A DNA stretch of 64,000 nucleotides from DATAPE01 sp034667525 (GTDB taxonomy: Bacteria > Actinomycetota > CADDZG01 > WHSQ01): positions 76,847 through 140,846 of the forward strand of contig JAXDJO010000017.1 in NCBI GenBank assembly GCA_034667525.1, in the 5' to 3' direction. Position numbers and translations under genes: made by a program. Below are positions 1 through 7,945 of the stretch, one piece after another. A model generated the notes under the pieces. The model was not told where the DNA came from, ran no database searches, and worked only from the letters and a program-made list of their open reading frames with translations. Each line of letters begins with the position of its first letter. Within the stretch, counting starts at the first letter, position 1.

Positions 1-267
1 CTCACATACGAAGAGACAGAAGAGCTGGTGTTGGTGCTGGTTCGCCCTGTCGACGAGCAGACTCCGGACGAGGAGCCGACACTCGAAGATGACGACGACG
101 GACCGGGGGTCCAATTCCACCTGCGCCGCGATCAGGTGCGCGCGTTCATCCTTCATGCACTTGCCGTGGTCGCAGAGGGCCGGCCCCTGTGCCAACTGTG
201 CGGGCTGCCGATAGATCCCGACGGTCACATATGCCCCGCATCCAACGGGCATCGCATCATGAGCTAG
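1..267 (+). CDS. DUF3090 family protein, C-terminal part (5' end outside window)
   Basis: The reading frame is open from base 1, so the gene begins upstream. The visible 88 residues contain an acidic linker, a helix rich in Arg/Ala, and a C-terminal zinc-ribbon-like four-cysteine module (CQLCG then HICP, followed by NGHR). This ending is characteristic of the actinobacterial DUF3090/TIGR03847 family, usually about 190 residues. It sits 3 bases before the SCO1664-family gene, the usual partner of DUF3090, which supports the call. The molecular function of the family is unknown; a metal-binding role is suggested only by the cysteines. Confidence 0.85.
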   Translation, partial: LTYEETEELVLVLVRPVDEQTPDEEPTLEDDDDGPGVQFHLRRDQVRAFILHALAVVAEGRPLCQLCGLPIDPDGHICPASNGHRIMS

Positions 268-270
268 TCG

Positions 271-990
271 TTGACCCAACTGACGGGAACCTCAGAGATC
301 CTCGAACAGGGAGAGGTCGAAGTACTCGGCCTCCTTCCGTATTCCTCCAACTACACGTTCTTAGCGCGCCTTCGCTCCGAGGATGCCGAGACCTTTGCCG
401 TCTACAAACCGGAGCGGGGCGAACGGCCTCTGTGGGATTTCCCTCCCGGGACGCTTGCCGCGCGCGAGGTGGCGTCCTTTCGAGTAAGCGAAGCTGCCGG
501 GTGGGGCATCGTGCCTCCCACGGTGCTGCGCGAGGACGCTCCCCTCGGGCCGGGCTCGCTCCAGTTGTTCGTCGAGCATGACCCGGACGTTCACTATCTG
601 ACGTTGATGCAGCAGCGCTTAGAAGACTTTCGGATCTTCGCCGCGCTCGATGTGGTCATCAACAACGCCGACCGGAAGGCCGGCCACGTACTCCAGGACG
701 CAGAGGGCCGCGTCTGGGCAGTCGACCACGGCTTGACCTTCCACACCGAGCCGAAGCTGCGTACGGTTATTTGGCAGTTCGCCGAGGAGCCGTTGGGCGA
801 TCCGCTCCGTAACCAGCTCGACCGCCTGGGAACGGAGCTTGCACGCTCCGGGGGCGTGGGCGACGAGCTTGCGAACCTCCTATCGCCCGGGGAGTCTGCC
901 GCGACGCTCGCTCGTGTCGAGACGCTGCTCGTCGATGATTGCTTCCCGGCGCCGGGTTCGGAGCGGCCGCTGCCGTGGCCGCTTATCTAA
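271..990 (+). CDS. SCO1664 family protein (PI-kinase/HipA-like fold)
   Basis: A 239-residue protein with the kinase-like signatures of the actinobacterial SCO1664 (TIGR03843) family: an N-terminal region with AVYKPERGERPLWDFP, a central catalytic-like stretch INNADRKAGHVL, and the metal-binding-like VDHGLTFH. These resemble the NxDRHxxN and DHG motifs of phosphatidylinositol-kinase/HipA-type folds. The start is the TTG at 271, three bases after the DUF3090 stop. The gene carries two TTA leucine codons (361 and 619), uncommon in this GC-rich DNA. In many actinobacteria this pair precedes mshC; here a tRNA follows instead. Substrate unknown. Confidence 0.88.
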   Translation: MTQLTGTSEILEQGEVEVLGLLPYSSNYTFLARLRSEDAETFAVYKPERGERPLWDFPPGTLAAREVASFRVSEAAGWGIVPPTVLREDAPLGPGSLQLFVEHDPDVHYLTLMQQRLEDFRIFAALDVVINNADRKAGHVLQDAEGRVWAVDHGLTFHTEPKLRTVIWQFAEEPLGDPLRNQLDRLGTELARSGGVGDELANLLSPGESAATLARVETLLVDDCFPAPGSERPLPWPLI

Positions 991-1055
991 GGGGGCTTGT
1001 TCGGGAGCTCCGACCCAGCCTTCGATATCGAGCGAGTGCAAGGCAGAATGAATCA

Positions 1056-1129
1056 GCCCCCGTATCCCAACTGGTAGAGGAAGGTCGCTTAAACCGGCCA
1101 CAGTGTGGGTTCAAATCCCACCGGGGGCA
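1056..1129 (+). tRNA. tRNA with UAA anticodon and short variable loop (atypical tRNA-Leu)
   Basis: A complete cloverleaf folds by eye: acceptor GCCCCCG (1056-1062) with CGGGGGC (1122-1128); D stem UCC/GGA with GG in the D loop; anticodon stem GGTCG/CGGCC (1083-1087/1095-1099) around the loop CTTAAAC; T stem GTGGG/CCCAC around TTCAAAT; discriminator A at 1129. The anticodon at 1090-1092 is TAA, which reads the leucine codon UUA. The variable loop is only five bases (1100-1104), giving an A15-U48 Levitt pair. Bacterial tRNA-Leu is normally class II with a long variable arm, so identity and charging are uncertain. CC follows A73 but the genomic CCA is incomplete. Confidence 0.8.
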
Positions 1130-1182
1130 CCGAGCGCGCAGCGCGGGCGACCGGTGGGATCGTCATGCCAGCACGCCCCTTC

Positions 1183-1202
1183 GTTCGAATCCCACCGGGG
1201 GC
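1183..1202 (+). repeat. partial copy of the tRNA 3' end
   Basis: The 20 bases at 1183-1202 repeat the T-loop, T-stem and acceptor 3' strand of the upstream tRNA (1109-1128) with one mismatch (G for A in the T loop). No matching 5' half is present. Duplicated tRNA 3' ends are the usual scar of tyrosine-recombinase integration, but no integrase is nearby and only about 54 bases separate the copies. A decayed second tRNA gene is equally possible. Confidence 0.6.
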
Positions 1203-1210
1203 TTTGAAGA

Positions 1211-1600
1211 TTAAGGTTTGAGCTTGCGCCAGCCCCCGGCGCGGTTGTTGGCGATGATCCGCTCGAACATTGTGCGCAGCGCGGGCGCGTTTATCTTCTC
1301 ACCCTCGCGGAAGGCGACGGTTCGACCCGTCTTGTTGTTGTGACCGCCGGTGATGATTCCCGCGGGATCGGGAACTATCCCACCGTCGTAGAGGAACACG
1401 TTCACGTGATCGCGCGCGGCCAGGAGCGCGCAGATGTTCCCATCCAGCACGAAGTACGGCTGCACGGTGCGCTTGATCGTCTCCTCTACTTCGGGATCTG
1501 CGGTATGGACGAGGTCTCGGACTCGCTGGCATATGTCCTGCTGCCAGGCTGGCAGGGCAGCGATATAGGCGTCCACGCGGGGGTCACGCTCGTAGCTCAT
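1211..1600 (-). CDS. DUF1801 domain-containing protein
   Basis: A 129-residue DUF1801 (YdhG-like) protein: an N-terminal helix (RDPRVDAYIAALPAWQ), a conserved EETIKRTVQPYFVLDG segment, and a C-terminal KINAPALRTMF helix. The fold is shared with bacterial iron-chaperone-like and frataxin-like proteins, but a biochemical role is not established. The ATG at 1600 was chosen because a purine-rich ribosome-binding site (GGGAGAGG) lies just upstream and the homologous region starts there; a longer open frame to 1657 lacks support. It stands alone, transcribed towards the tRNA. Confidence 0.8.
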   Translation of the reverse strand: MSYERDPRVDAYIAALPAWQQDICQRVRDLVHTADPEVEETIKRTVQPYFVLDGNICALLAARDHVNVFLYDGGIVPDPAGIITGGHNNKTGRTVAFREGEKINAPALRTMFERIIANNRAGGWRKLKP

Positions 1601-1653
1601 GGTTGACCTCTCCCTCCCTTCAACGGGTCCGACCTCGAGGCCATGACCGTAGT

Positions 1654-1755
1654 TCATTCATTTCGGGCGGTCTCCGGTCCCGTTATCCGCTTGAGCAGCG
1701 GGAGGGTTGAGGCGATGACCCCGAGGGACGCCACGAGCCCAGCGACGACGATCAC
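1654..1755 (-). CDS. possible 33-residue single-span membrane peptide
   Basis: A short frame starting with GTG encodes a hydrophobic stretch (VIVVAGLVASLGVIASTLPLL) ending in a charged tail (KRITGPETARNE). There is no convincing ribosome-binding site. It lies between the end of the small membrane protein gene and the DUF1801 gene on the same strand and could instead be the displaced C-terminal membrane span of its upstream neighbour. Recorded because the hydrophobic pattern is cleaner than chance shadows nearby. Confidence 0.2.
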   Translation of the reverse strand: MIVVAGLVASLGVIASTLPLLKRITGPETARNE

Positions 1756-1775
1756 GTAGTACTCACCGCTTGGAC

Positions 1776-2099
1776 TTACGTTCTCCGTCGCAGGCCTGGA
1801 TCGCGGTGCCGTTCGCCCTCGAAGGAAGGCCGCCTCGGAACGGCAGCCGTGTCTTGGGGCGCGTCGATCCCTCGCGGCGCGGGCCGAGTCTGCGCTTGCG
1901 GCCCTGAGCTCTGCACTAAGACCCTTCCACCTGGGGTGGTGGCCGTTCGCGTCGAACGTCGCGCGGGCCGCTGCGCAACGCTTTCGCCGCTCCGCTCGTC
2001 GGCCTTATCGACCGACCTCCACAGGACGACCCCGAGGGTGGTCATTGCGCCAAGGATGGCTAGAGCTTGAAGGAAATCTCCACTCGATCCAGGAATCAT
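1776..2099 (-). CDS. small N-terminally membrane-anchored hypothetical protein
   Basis: A 107-residue product with one transmembrane span near the N-terminus (FLQALAILGAMTTLGVVLW), then a polar, Arg/Pro/Thr-rich, probably disordered tail. A GGAGGA ribosome-binding site four bases before the ATG at 2099 is the best evidence that this is real. No family is recognised. The low-complexity tail and the hydrophobic frame immediately downstream (1654-1755) leave open a frameshift between them. Confidence 0.45.
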   Translation of the reverse strand: MIPGSSGDFLQALAILGAMTTLGVVLWRSVDKADERSGESVAQRPARRSTRTATTPGGRVLVQSSGPQAQTRPAPRGIDAPQDTAAVPRRPSFEGERHRDPGLRRRT

Positions 2100-2219
2100 T
2101 CTGTCCTCCATCAGGTAGGTGTGCTCCTCGACTGCTTCCTGTCTACCGGAGAGGAGTTATGGGACGGTTACGGACAGGAGAGGGGATGGATAAGTCTTCG
2201 AGCGGGCAAGGGTCTGCTT

Positions 2220-3500
2220 CTAGGTGATGGGAAGAACGATGCTGAATGTGCTGCCGTGCCCGACCTCACTCGAAACCTCGATCCAGCCGTTCAGAGCCTG
2301 AGCGGCGCGTCTTGCGATCGCGAGGCCCAGCCCCGAGCCTCCTGTCGCGCGGTCTCTTGTTTGATCGACCCGGTAGAAGCGGTCGAAGATCCTCTCGAGA
2401 TCGTGCGGAGACATGCCCGGGCCAGTGTCGGCGACCGACAGAGCAAGCTTGTTGCCGTCGCGTGCCGCGCGGACTATGACGCGGCCGCCTGGCGGTGTGT
2501 AGCGGATCGCGTTGGTCACGAAGTTGTTAAGGACGGTTTCGAGCACCCGTTTATCCGTGGTGAAACGATGATGACCGTCCCCCACCGACAGGCTGAGTCC
2601 CGCCTTTGCTGCCTCCGCGCTAAACCGGGTGGCGAGACTCCGTAAGAGGTCCGCCGCATCGATCTCCTCTCGATGTATCACCTCTACATAATCGAGATGC
2701 GTCAGGCGCCGGAGATCCTCCAAGAGGGATCCCAACCTCTCGGTCTCCTTCTCGATGAAGTAGGCGGCATCTGCGCGTTCTGCAGGCATCTGCAGCGTGT
2801 CATCGAGAAGTGCGGTAGCTAAGCCCGAGATTGCATTTACCGGCGTAGCGATCTCGTGCGCAACGTCGGCGAGGAATTCCCGCTGCTCGCGATCGGCCGC
2901 CTCGAGTCGTGCCGCCATGGAGTCGAAGGCATTTGCAAGGCGAGCGAACTCGTCGGGTCCGACCGCTCCGATCCTTGCTCCGAGATCGCCGACTGCGACT
3001 CTGTCGGCCGCAGCGACGCTTTGCTCGATCGAACCCTGAAGCGCTCTGGTCAGAATCGCCGTCGTGAGAACGGCGGCAGCGATGACAAGCAGGATCCAGG
3101 CACCGAGGATGAACGTGATCTCCAGGGAGGAACTTGGCGCCGCCGAGTGGTAATCGCGGATCTGGACCCGCCCGCCGGGGAAGTGGCCGGTTTCCGTTAC
3201 CTCGAGGTCCGCCCCGGTGATCGCGGGACCGGCGAAGATCTGCCGTCCTCCTCGATAGACCAGGATCTGGTCGTAGGGCAATACCGATTGCATGATCCTG
3301 AGTGCCTTCAGGCTGATGCCGGTCTCAACTCGAGCACCGATCGAGTGAGCGATCCTGAGATCTTGAGCGCGGTCTGCTTTCCGCTCGTCGCTTTGCTGGA
3401 TCCGTTTCAAGGAGATATCTGCCCCCACCAGACCGACCCCTCCAGCCGTGAGCATGGCCACGAGAAGCCAGAGTCGGAAAGATGCCAGCCGCCGTTTCAC
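2220..3500 (-). CDS. sensor histidine kinase (HAMP/HisKA/HATPase)
   Basis: A 426-residue membrane kinase: transmembrane span at residues 9-28, a short extracytoplasmic sensor domain, a second span near 128-150, HAMP to about 205, dimerisation helix with phospho-acceptor His215 in the H-box HEIATP (more often HELRTP), then an ATPase domain with the N-box NNFVTNAIRYTP and G-boxes DTGPGMS and GGSGLGLA. It autophosphorylates and passes the phosphate to a partner regulator. The GTG start overlaps the upstream response-regulator stop by four bases, so the pair is translationally coupled. Signal unknown. Confidence 0.93.
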   Translation of the reverse strand: MKRRLASFRLWLLVAMLTAGGVGLVGADISLKRIQQSDERKADRAQDLRIAHSIGARVETGISLKALRIMQSVLPYDQILVYRGGRQIFAGPAITGADLEVTETGHFPGGRVQIRDYHSAAPSSSLEITFILGAWILLVIAAAVLTTAILTRALQGSIEQSVAAADRVAVGDLGARIGAVGPDEFARLANAFDSMAARLEAADREQREFLADVAHEIATPVNAISGLATALLDDTLQMPAERADAAYFIEKETERLGSLLEDLRRLTHLDYVEVIHREEIDAADLLRSLATRFSAEAAKAGLSLSVGDGHHRFTTDKRVLETVLNNFVTNAIRYTPPGGRVIVRAARDGNKLALSVADTGPGMSPHDLERIFDRFYRVDQTRDRATGGSGLGLAIARRAAQALNGWIEVSSEVGHGSTFSIVLPIT

Positions 3501-4195
3501 GGCTTCTCCAGCCGGTAGCCCACGCCTCGCAGAGCGCTGATCCTTATATCGCTGCCGAGCTTTCGCCGAAGCGCCGCCACGTGGACATCTACGGTCTTGG
3601 CTGAGATGTAAGTGGTGCCCCAGGCTGCTTCCAGGAGCTGATCCCGTGACAGCACACGCCCCGGATTCTCCAGCAGGCGCAACAACAGATCGAATTCCCG
3701 GCGCGTCAACTCGACAGGCTGCTCGTGCAGCGTGCAGCGGCGCGAGACGGGATCAAGCTCGATGGCGCCCAGACGAAGCATTGACTCACTATCCGCGAAC
3801 CGCTCCGAGCGGCGGAGATGTGCCCGAACGCGGGCAACCACTTCGCGCGCGGAGAACGGCTTGACGACGTAATCGTCGGCCCCCAATTCGAGTCCGACCA
3901 CCCGATTGGTCTCCTCACCTCGCGCCGTGAGCAAGATGATCGGGAGCGACGACCAGGTGCGGATGCTTCGCACAACTTCAAAGCCATCGAGCTCCGGGAG
4001 CATGACATCGATCACGGCCAGGTCGATGCGACCCGTTTGGATGAGGGACAGCGCCTCGCCGCCGGTGGCCGCCTCCAGCACCTCGAAACCCTCTTTGGCG
4101 AGATAGGACTTCAGGAGGAGCCGGAGGGCTGCCTCGTCGTCTACCACCAAGATCCGCTTCGGGAGCGGAGAGCGGAACCGATCCATGCCGCTCAT
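3497..4195 (-). CDS. OmpR-family response regulator
   Basis: A 232-residue two-domain regulator. The receiver has the acidic pair DD at 19-20, phospho-acceptor Asp63 (VIDVMLP) and Lys112 (VVKPFS). The C-terminal winged-helix DNA-binding domain begins after a short linker (ELTRREFDLLLRLLENPG) and ends with TVDVHVAALRRKLG and GVGYRLEKP. It is the cognate partner of the kinase that follows with a GTGA overlap. The ATG at 4195 has GAGG eight bases upstream; ATG 4186 is an alternative. The target genes are unknown; the phosphoesterase gene upstream is a candidate. Confidence 0.94.
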   Translation of the reverse strand: MSGMDRFRSPLPKRILVVDDEAALRLLLKSYLAKEGFEVLEAATGGEALSLIQTGRIDLAVIDVMLPELDGFEVVRSIRTWSSLPIILLTARGEETNRVVGLELGADDYVVKPFSAREVVARVRAHLRRSERFADSESMLRLGAIELDPVSRRCTLHEQPVELTRREFDLLLRLLENPGRVLSRDQLLEAAWGTTYISAKTVDVHVAALRRKLGSDIRISALRGVGYRLEKP

Positions 4196-4308
4196 TGTGG
4201 CAACCTCGGAACGGCTTTCAGCCGTGCATTACCGTCCTCTAACCTCTTCGCCGGCGCCACTCGGGTGGAGGGGCTGGCTTCGTTACAGGCAGCAGTGGCA
4301 GGACTGGG

Positions 4309-5763
4309 TCACGGGCCTCCTGCCGGACGGGTGGGAAGGATCAATGGGGGCCGGGGCGCTTGAGAAAAGTTGAAGTCCTTCGCCAGGTTCCCCAAGATGC
4401 TGACATTCTCACGCACGGTCGGGCGCCGATCCGGACGCCCATCCGTCTTTGGATTGAGGCGAGCGTTATTGAGGAAATCGGCTTCGATGAACTTCAGGTA
4501 CGCGTCGAAGCTCAGGACCTGATGGTCCACCATGCCGGTCCGGGCATAGGGACTGATGACAAGTCCCGGTACCCGGATCCCGTAGCCGTTCCGGTCCACC
4601 TTGGGAGGGACGATGTGATCGTAGAAGCCGCCCCAGTCGTCCCACGCCAAAAAGATCGCCGAGCTGTTCCAGTTCGGGCTCCGCATGACCGCGTTGATCA
4701 CGCTGGTAACCCAGGCCTGTCCATTGCTGATGAGCGCCGGGGGGTGCTCGCTGTTGGCGCCATTCGGGACGATGAACGAAACCGCCGGCAGGGTGCCTTG
4801 GCTGGCGGCGGCGAAGAAATGGCTCGTGCCCTGGATGTCGCTGAGCTGATGATCTTGGTGAACCGTTACAAAGTCGGGTAGCGGGTTCCAGATCTCCGGA
4901 GTGCGCGGGCTCTGTAGTCCGTTGTGAGCCTGTTGCGGACAGAACATGGACCCGTCATCGCAATCGGGTCTCGTCCCATTCGCTACGTAGTAACGCCAAC
5001 TGATGCCGTACTTGTGCAATAGATAGGTGATGTCGGTCCATCCGTAGTCGGGGACCCGCACGTTCTTCTTCTGGTCGTGATCGGGATACTTGAGATCATT
5101 GTGGCAAGTCATCGCCTGGTATGGGTTACGGCAGCTCGCCGACCAACCGGACACCATGAAAAGGTGCGATGGAAGGCTCCAACCATAGTTGGGCTCAAAC
5201 ATGTGGTCCTGGAGCACGAAATGGCGGGCGTAGGTCCAGTAGTTGGGGATCTCCCCAGCGGTGTGGTAGCCCATGACCGTCGTGGAAAGATTCGGCCGCG
5301 CGCACAGGGGATGGAAAGGGTCCTTCTTGCAGAATTTCTCGCTACCTCGCTCCGCCTGGGCGACGAACCCGTTCATGCGGCCATGTGCGATGTCTGCCTT
5401 GCCGCTGAGAGCGCTATGGGGGCCGCCGTAGTCACGCTGAGAGCGATCGCGGTAGGGAAACACGCATCGGCCGGTAGCCGGATCGGGAGAGCACACAGTT
5501 GGATGACCGTTATGCATCGGGATGCCATCGGCTCCGGGGAAGGTCCCGAAGTAGCTGTCGAAAGATCGGTTTTCCTGCATGACGACGATCACGTGCTGGA
5601 TCTTGTGGATGCCGGTGAAGCTGCCTTGTGCTCGTTTCGTGTCTCGCCACACGACCACGACCGTGGCGGCAACCAAGAGGGCGAGGATCGAAAGCCAGAA
5701 TCGCCCCCACCCTGCGCCACTTGATCTCTTAAGGGTCGACCCAAACAGCTTCACGTCGCACAC
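4309..5763 (-). CDS. phospholipase C-like phosphoesterase, membrane-anchored
   Basis: A 484-residue PF04185-type phosphoesterase, related to non-haemolytic phospholipase C and AcpA acid phosphatase. Residues 21-39 form a signal anchor, so the catalytic domain should face outside. The family motif ENRSFD is at residues 64-69, followed by PNYGWSLPSHL, EHPP and DDWGGFYDHI, which supply metal and phosphate ligands. The hydrolysed ester is unknown; phospholipids or other phosphodiesters are usual. Start is the GTG at 5763 with no clear ribosome-binding site, so GTG 5754 is possible. It is divergent from the Mrp operon and 113 bases upstream of the two-component genes. Confidence 0.9.
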   Translation of the reverse strand: MCDVKLFGSTLKRSSGAGWGRFWLSILALLVAATVVVVWRDTKRAQGSFTGIHKIQHVIVVMQENRSFDSYFGTFPGADGIPMHNGHPTVCSPDPATGRCVFPYRDRSQRDYGGPHSALSGKADIAHGRMNGFVAQAERGSEKFCKKDPFHPLCARPNLSTTVMGYHTAGEIPNYWTYARHFVLQDHMFEPNYGWSLPSHLFMVSGWSASCRNPYQAMTCHNDLKYPDHDQKKNVRVPDYGWTDITYLLHKYGISWRYYVANGTRPDCDDGSMFCPQQAHNGLQSPRTPEIWNPLPDFVTVHQDHQLSDIQGTSHFFAAASQGTLPAVSFIVPNGANSEHPPALISNGQAWVTSVINAVMRSPNWNSSAIFLAWDDWGGFYDHIVPPKVDRNGYGIRVPGLVISPYARTGMVDHQVLSFDAYLKFIEADFLNNARLNPKTDGRPDRRPTVRENVSILGNLAKDFNFSQAPRPPLILPTRPAGGP

Positions 5764-5879
5764 TCTTGCACGCGTGTCGGCCTATAGCGCGCGGAGAGAC
5801 CACCACCGCGCATCAAGGTAACGCGTGTGCTAGAGGCGGTGAAGGTCGTCTGGGAATTCCCTTGGAAGCTCACCTGCTG

Positions 5880-6383
5880 GTGTGCTCCTATGATGCCGCC
5901 GTGCGCGCACGGATCGGCTGGTGGGCTGTGTGGTGGGTGGCGCTTTTGTGCTTATGGCTTCTGCTGGTCACCGTCAGCGTGGCCGAGCTCATCGCCGGAG
6001 TTGTGGCCGCAGCTATCGCGGCCACCGCCGCCGAGGTCGTCCGTGCCCAGGGGCTGGTCAGGTTCGACCCGGACCCGCGGTGGCTGCTGCGAGTCTGGAA
6101 GATCCCGCGCAGCGTCGTGCGAGATTGCTGGCTCTTGACCGTTGTTCTGGTGAGATATCTTCGTGGCCGCCCCGTCCCGAGTGGCTTCCGCGCCATCCCC
6201 TTCGACAGCGGCGGAGATGACGCCCGCGCTTCGGCCCGCCGGGCTCTCGTGGTGCTGGCCATCTCGGTGTCGCCGAACACCTATGTCGTGGGGATCGATG
6301 AGGACGCCGATCTGATGCTGGTTCATCGCTTCATGCCGCCCCCCAAAGAGGCCGCCGAACGGGAGATCCTGGCGGACCTGTGA
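5880..6383 (+). CDS. mrpE: Na+/H+ antiporter subunit MrpE/MbhA
   Basis: First gene of the antiporter operon. The 167-residue MnhE-family protein has a hydrophobic N-terminal half (two or three spans, WWAVWWVALLCLWLLLV) and a cytoplasmic C-terminal domain with the typical ALVVLAISVSPNTYVVGID. In Mrp and Mbh complexes this peripheral subunit helps assembly. The start is uncertain: GTG 5880 or GTG 5901, neither with a strong ribosome-binding site. Its stop overlaps mrpF by four bases (GTGA). Confidence 0.85.
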   Translation: MCSYDAAVRARIGWWAVWWVALLCLWLLLVTVSVAELIAGVVAAAIAATAAEVVRAQGLVRFDPDPRWLLRVWKIPRSVVRDCWLLTVVLVRYLRGRPVPSGFRAIPFDSGGDDARASARRALVVLAISVSPNTYVVGIDEDADLMLVHRFMPPPKEAAEREILADL

Positions 6384-6631
6384 ACGTCTGGTTGCTCGCC
6401 GCGTTCGCCCTCATCCTGGGGCTGATCCCGTGTGCGGTCGTCATCTTCCGGGAGCCGCCTATGGATCGCTTGGTGGGATTGGAGCTCTCCTCGACGATCG
6501 TGAGCCTTCTTCTCCTCCTGCTGGCGCAAGGTTTTCACAGACCGTCGTTGTTCGACCTGGCGCTGACGGTAGCGCTGTTGTCGTTCGCGGGCAGCCTAGT
6601 GTTTGCGCGCTTTTTAGAGCGGTGGGTCTAA
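6380..6631 (+). CDS. mrpF: Na+/H+ antiporter subunit MrpF/MbhB
   Basis: An 83-residue, three-span MnhF-family subunit. The conserved REPPMDRLVGLEL loop after the first span is diagnostic (compare the family pattern GPTxxDRVxAxD). It starts with GTG at 6380 within the end of mrpE and overlaps the start of mrpG. MrpF has been linked to sodium binding or cholate transport in other bacteria; here its role is structural within the membrane antiporter. Confidence 0.88.
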   Translation: MNVWLLAAFALILGLIPCAVVIFREPPMDRLVGLELSSTIVSLLLLLLAQGFHRPSLFDLALTVALLSFAGSLVFARFLERWV

Positions 6632-6948
6632 TCGTGCAACATGCCCTGGCGACGCTGCTGCTTGCTGCGGGAGTTGTTGTCGTGCTCATGTCGTGTGTCG
6701 GAGTGCTCGTGATGCCTCACCTCTACGACAGGCTGCACTACGTGGGGCCAGCCTCAACCCTCGGTGCATTCCTTATCGGGGCTGCACTCGTCGTCCAAGA
6801 CACCCTGAAGCAGCAGGGAGTGAAATCGATCATGGTCGTTCTGCTCCTCGTAATCATCAGTCCCGTTATCACACACGCAACGGCCCGAGCCGCCAGGATC
6901 CGTGAATTCGGACGCTGGGTGGTACTCGATGAGGAGAAGACATCGTGA
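6622..6948 (+). CDS. mrpG: Na+/H+ antiporter subunit MrpG/MbhC
   Basis: A 108-residue, three-span MnhG-family protein with the signature MPHLYDRLHYVGPASTLG between spans 1 and 2 and VVLLLVIISPVITHATARAA in span 3. Start is GTG 6622, overlapping the mrpF stop; GTG 6634 is an alternative. It overlaps the next gene by four bases (GTGA), keeping the operon translationally coupled. Confidence 0.88.
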   Translation: MGLIVQHALATLLLAAGVVVVLMSCVGVLVMPHLYDRLHYVGPASTLGAFLIGAALVVQDTLKQQGVKSIMVVLLLVIISPVITHATARAARIREFGRWVVLDEEKTS

Positions 6949-7187
6949 CCACGTGGCTCCAGGTCACTTTGCTCCTTCTGGTTGCCGCGGGAAGCGTGGG
7001 AGTCGTGCTGTCGCGCGATCCCGTGCGGCAAGCGATCGCGGCCAGCTTCTACGGACTCTTGCTTACGCTGCTCTTCTTCGTTTTCCAGGCCCCCGACGTT
7101 GCGCTGTCCCAATTGGTCGTGGGCGTCGTTGCATGGCCGCTGATGATCATGTTGACGCTGGCCAAAGTACGAGGAGGTTCGGAGTGA
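6945..7187 (+). CDS. MbhD/DUF4040 subunit (MrpA C-terminal homologue)
   Basis: An 80-residue, three-span membrane protein with FYGLLLTLLFFVFQAPDVALSQLVVG, the hallmark of DUF4040/MbhD. In Bacillus-type Mrp systems this segment is the C-terminal part of the large MrpA subunit. Here, as in archaeal Mbh, it is a free-standing gene, and no NuoL-like N-terminal MrpA part exists in the operon. The APDVALSQ motif is thought to line a proton or sodium path. Coupled to its neighbours by GTGA overlaps on both sides. Confidence 0.85.
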   Translation: MTTWLQVTLLLLVAAGSVGVVLSRDPVRQAIAASFYGLLLTLLFFVFQAPDVALSQLVVGVVAWPLMIMLTLAKVRGGSE

Positions 7188-7942
7188 CGCCGGTTGGGCG
7201 CCGCCGCCTCGTGCTTCTGGGTGGGGCCGGGGTCGCACTTCTGTACGTCTGGGCGATCCTCGGACTCCCCTCGTTCGGTCATTATCAGGGTCCTTACGGC
7301 AACGTCATCAATAGGGTGTCAACGCCCGAACGCCACCTGACCGACACGGTTACGGGAGTCAACTTTGACTACCGGGGTTTCGACACGGTCAACGAAGAGA
7401 TGATCCTGTTTGCCGCGGTCGTGGGCATCGCGATCCTGCTGCGGGCTCAGCGCGATGAGAGTGAAACCGGGGGGCAAGAAGACCACGCGCGCTATCGGAT
7501 CGCCATTCACACCAGTGATTCCATCCGAGTGGTGGGATTGATGCTGGTCGGTCCGATCGTTCTGTTCGGCATCTACATCGTCATCCACGCTCAGCTCAGT
7601 CCGGGAGGGGGGTTCCAGGGCGGTGTCATCCTGGCCACCGCGCTCTTGCACGTCTATCTGTCCGGCGAGTACGTCACCGCCAGACGTCTGAGTCCAGAGG
7701 CTCTCATCGAAGCGACAGAAGCGACAGGTGCCGGCGGTTTCGTTGTGATCGGCCTGGCGGGCCCCCTCTTCGCAACCTGGTTCCTTCAGAACTTCCTGCC
7801 GCTCGGCAAGACAGGGGAGCTACTGTCCGCGGGCACGATCCCTGTGATCAGTACGAGTGTCGGATTGGCGGTTACGGCGGGGTTCGTCCTCATTCTTACC
7901 GAGTTCATGGAACAGACTCTCATCCTGCGCCGGAAGAAGTGA
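7184..7942 (+). CDS. mrpB: MbhE-MrpB fusion antiporter subunit
   Basis: A 252-residue protein that joins two Mrp modules. Residues 1-95 match MbhE (a span, then NFDYRGFDTVNEEMILFAAVVGIAILL). Residues 105-250 match MnhB/MbhF (LMLVGPIVLFGIYIVIHAQLSPGGGFQGGVILA and further spans). In Pyrococcus the two are separate genes mbhE and mbhF; in Bacillus the first half belongs to MrpA. The GTG start at 7184 overlaps the previous stop. It works inside the membrane antiporter with MrpC and MrpD. Confidence 0.85.
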   Translation: MTPVGRRRLVLLGGAGVALLYVWAILGLPSFGHYQGPYGNVINRVSTPERHLTDTVTGVNFDYRGFDTVNEEMILFAAVVGIAILLRAQRDESETGGQEDHARYRIAIHTSDSIRVVGLMLVGPIVLFGIYIVIHAQLSPGGGFQGGVILATALLHVYLSGEYVTARRLSPEALIEATEATGAGGFVVIGLAGPLFATWFLQNFLPLGKTGELLSAGTIPVISTSVGLAVTAGFVLILTEFMEQTLILRRKK

Positions 7943-7945
7943 TCG

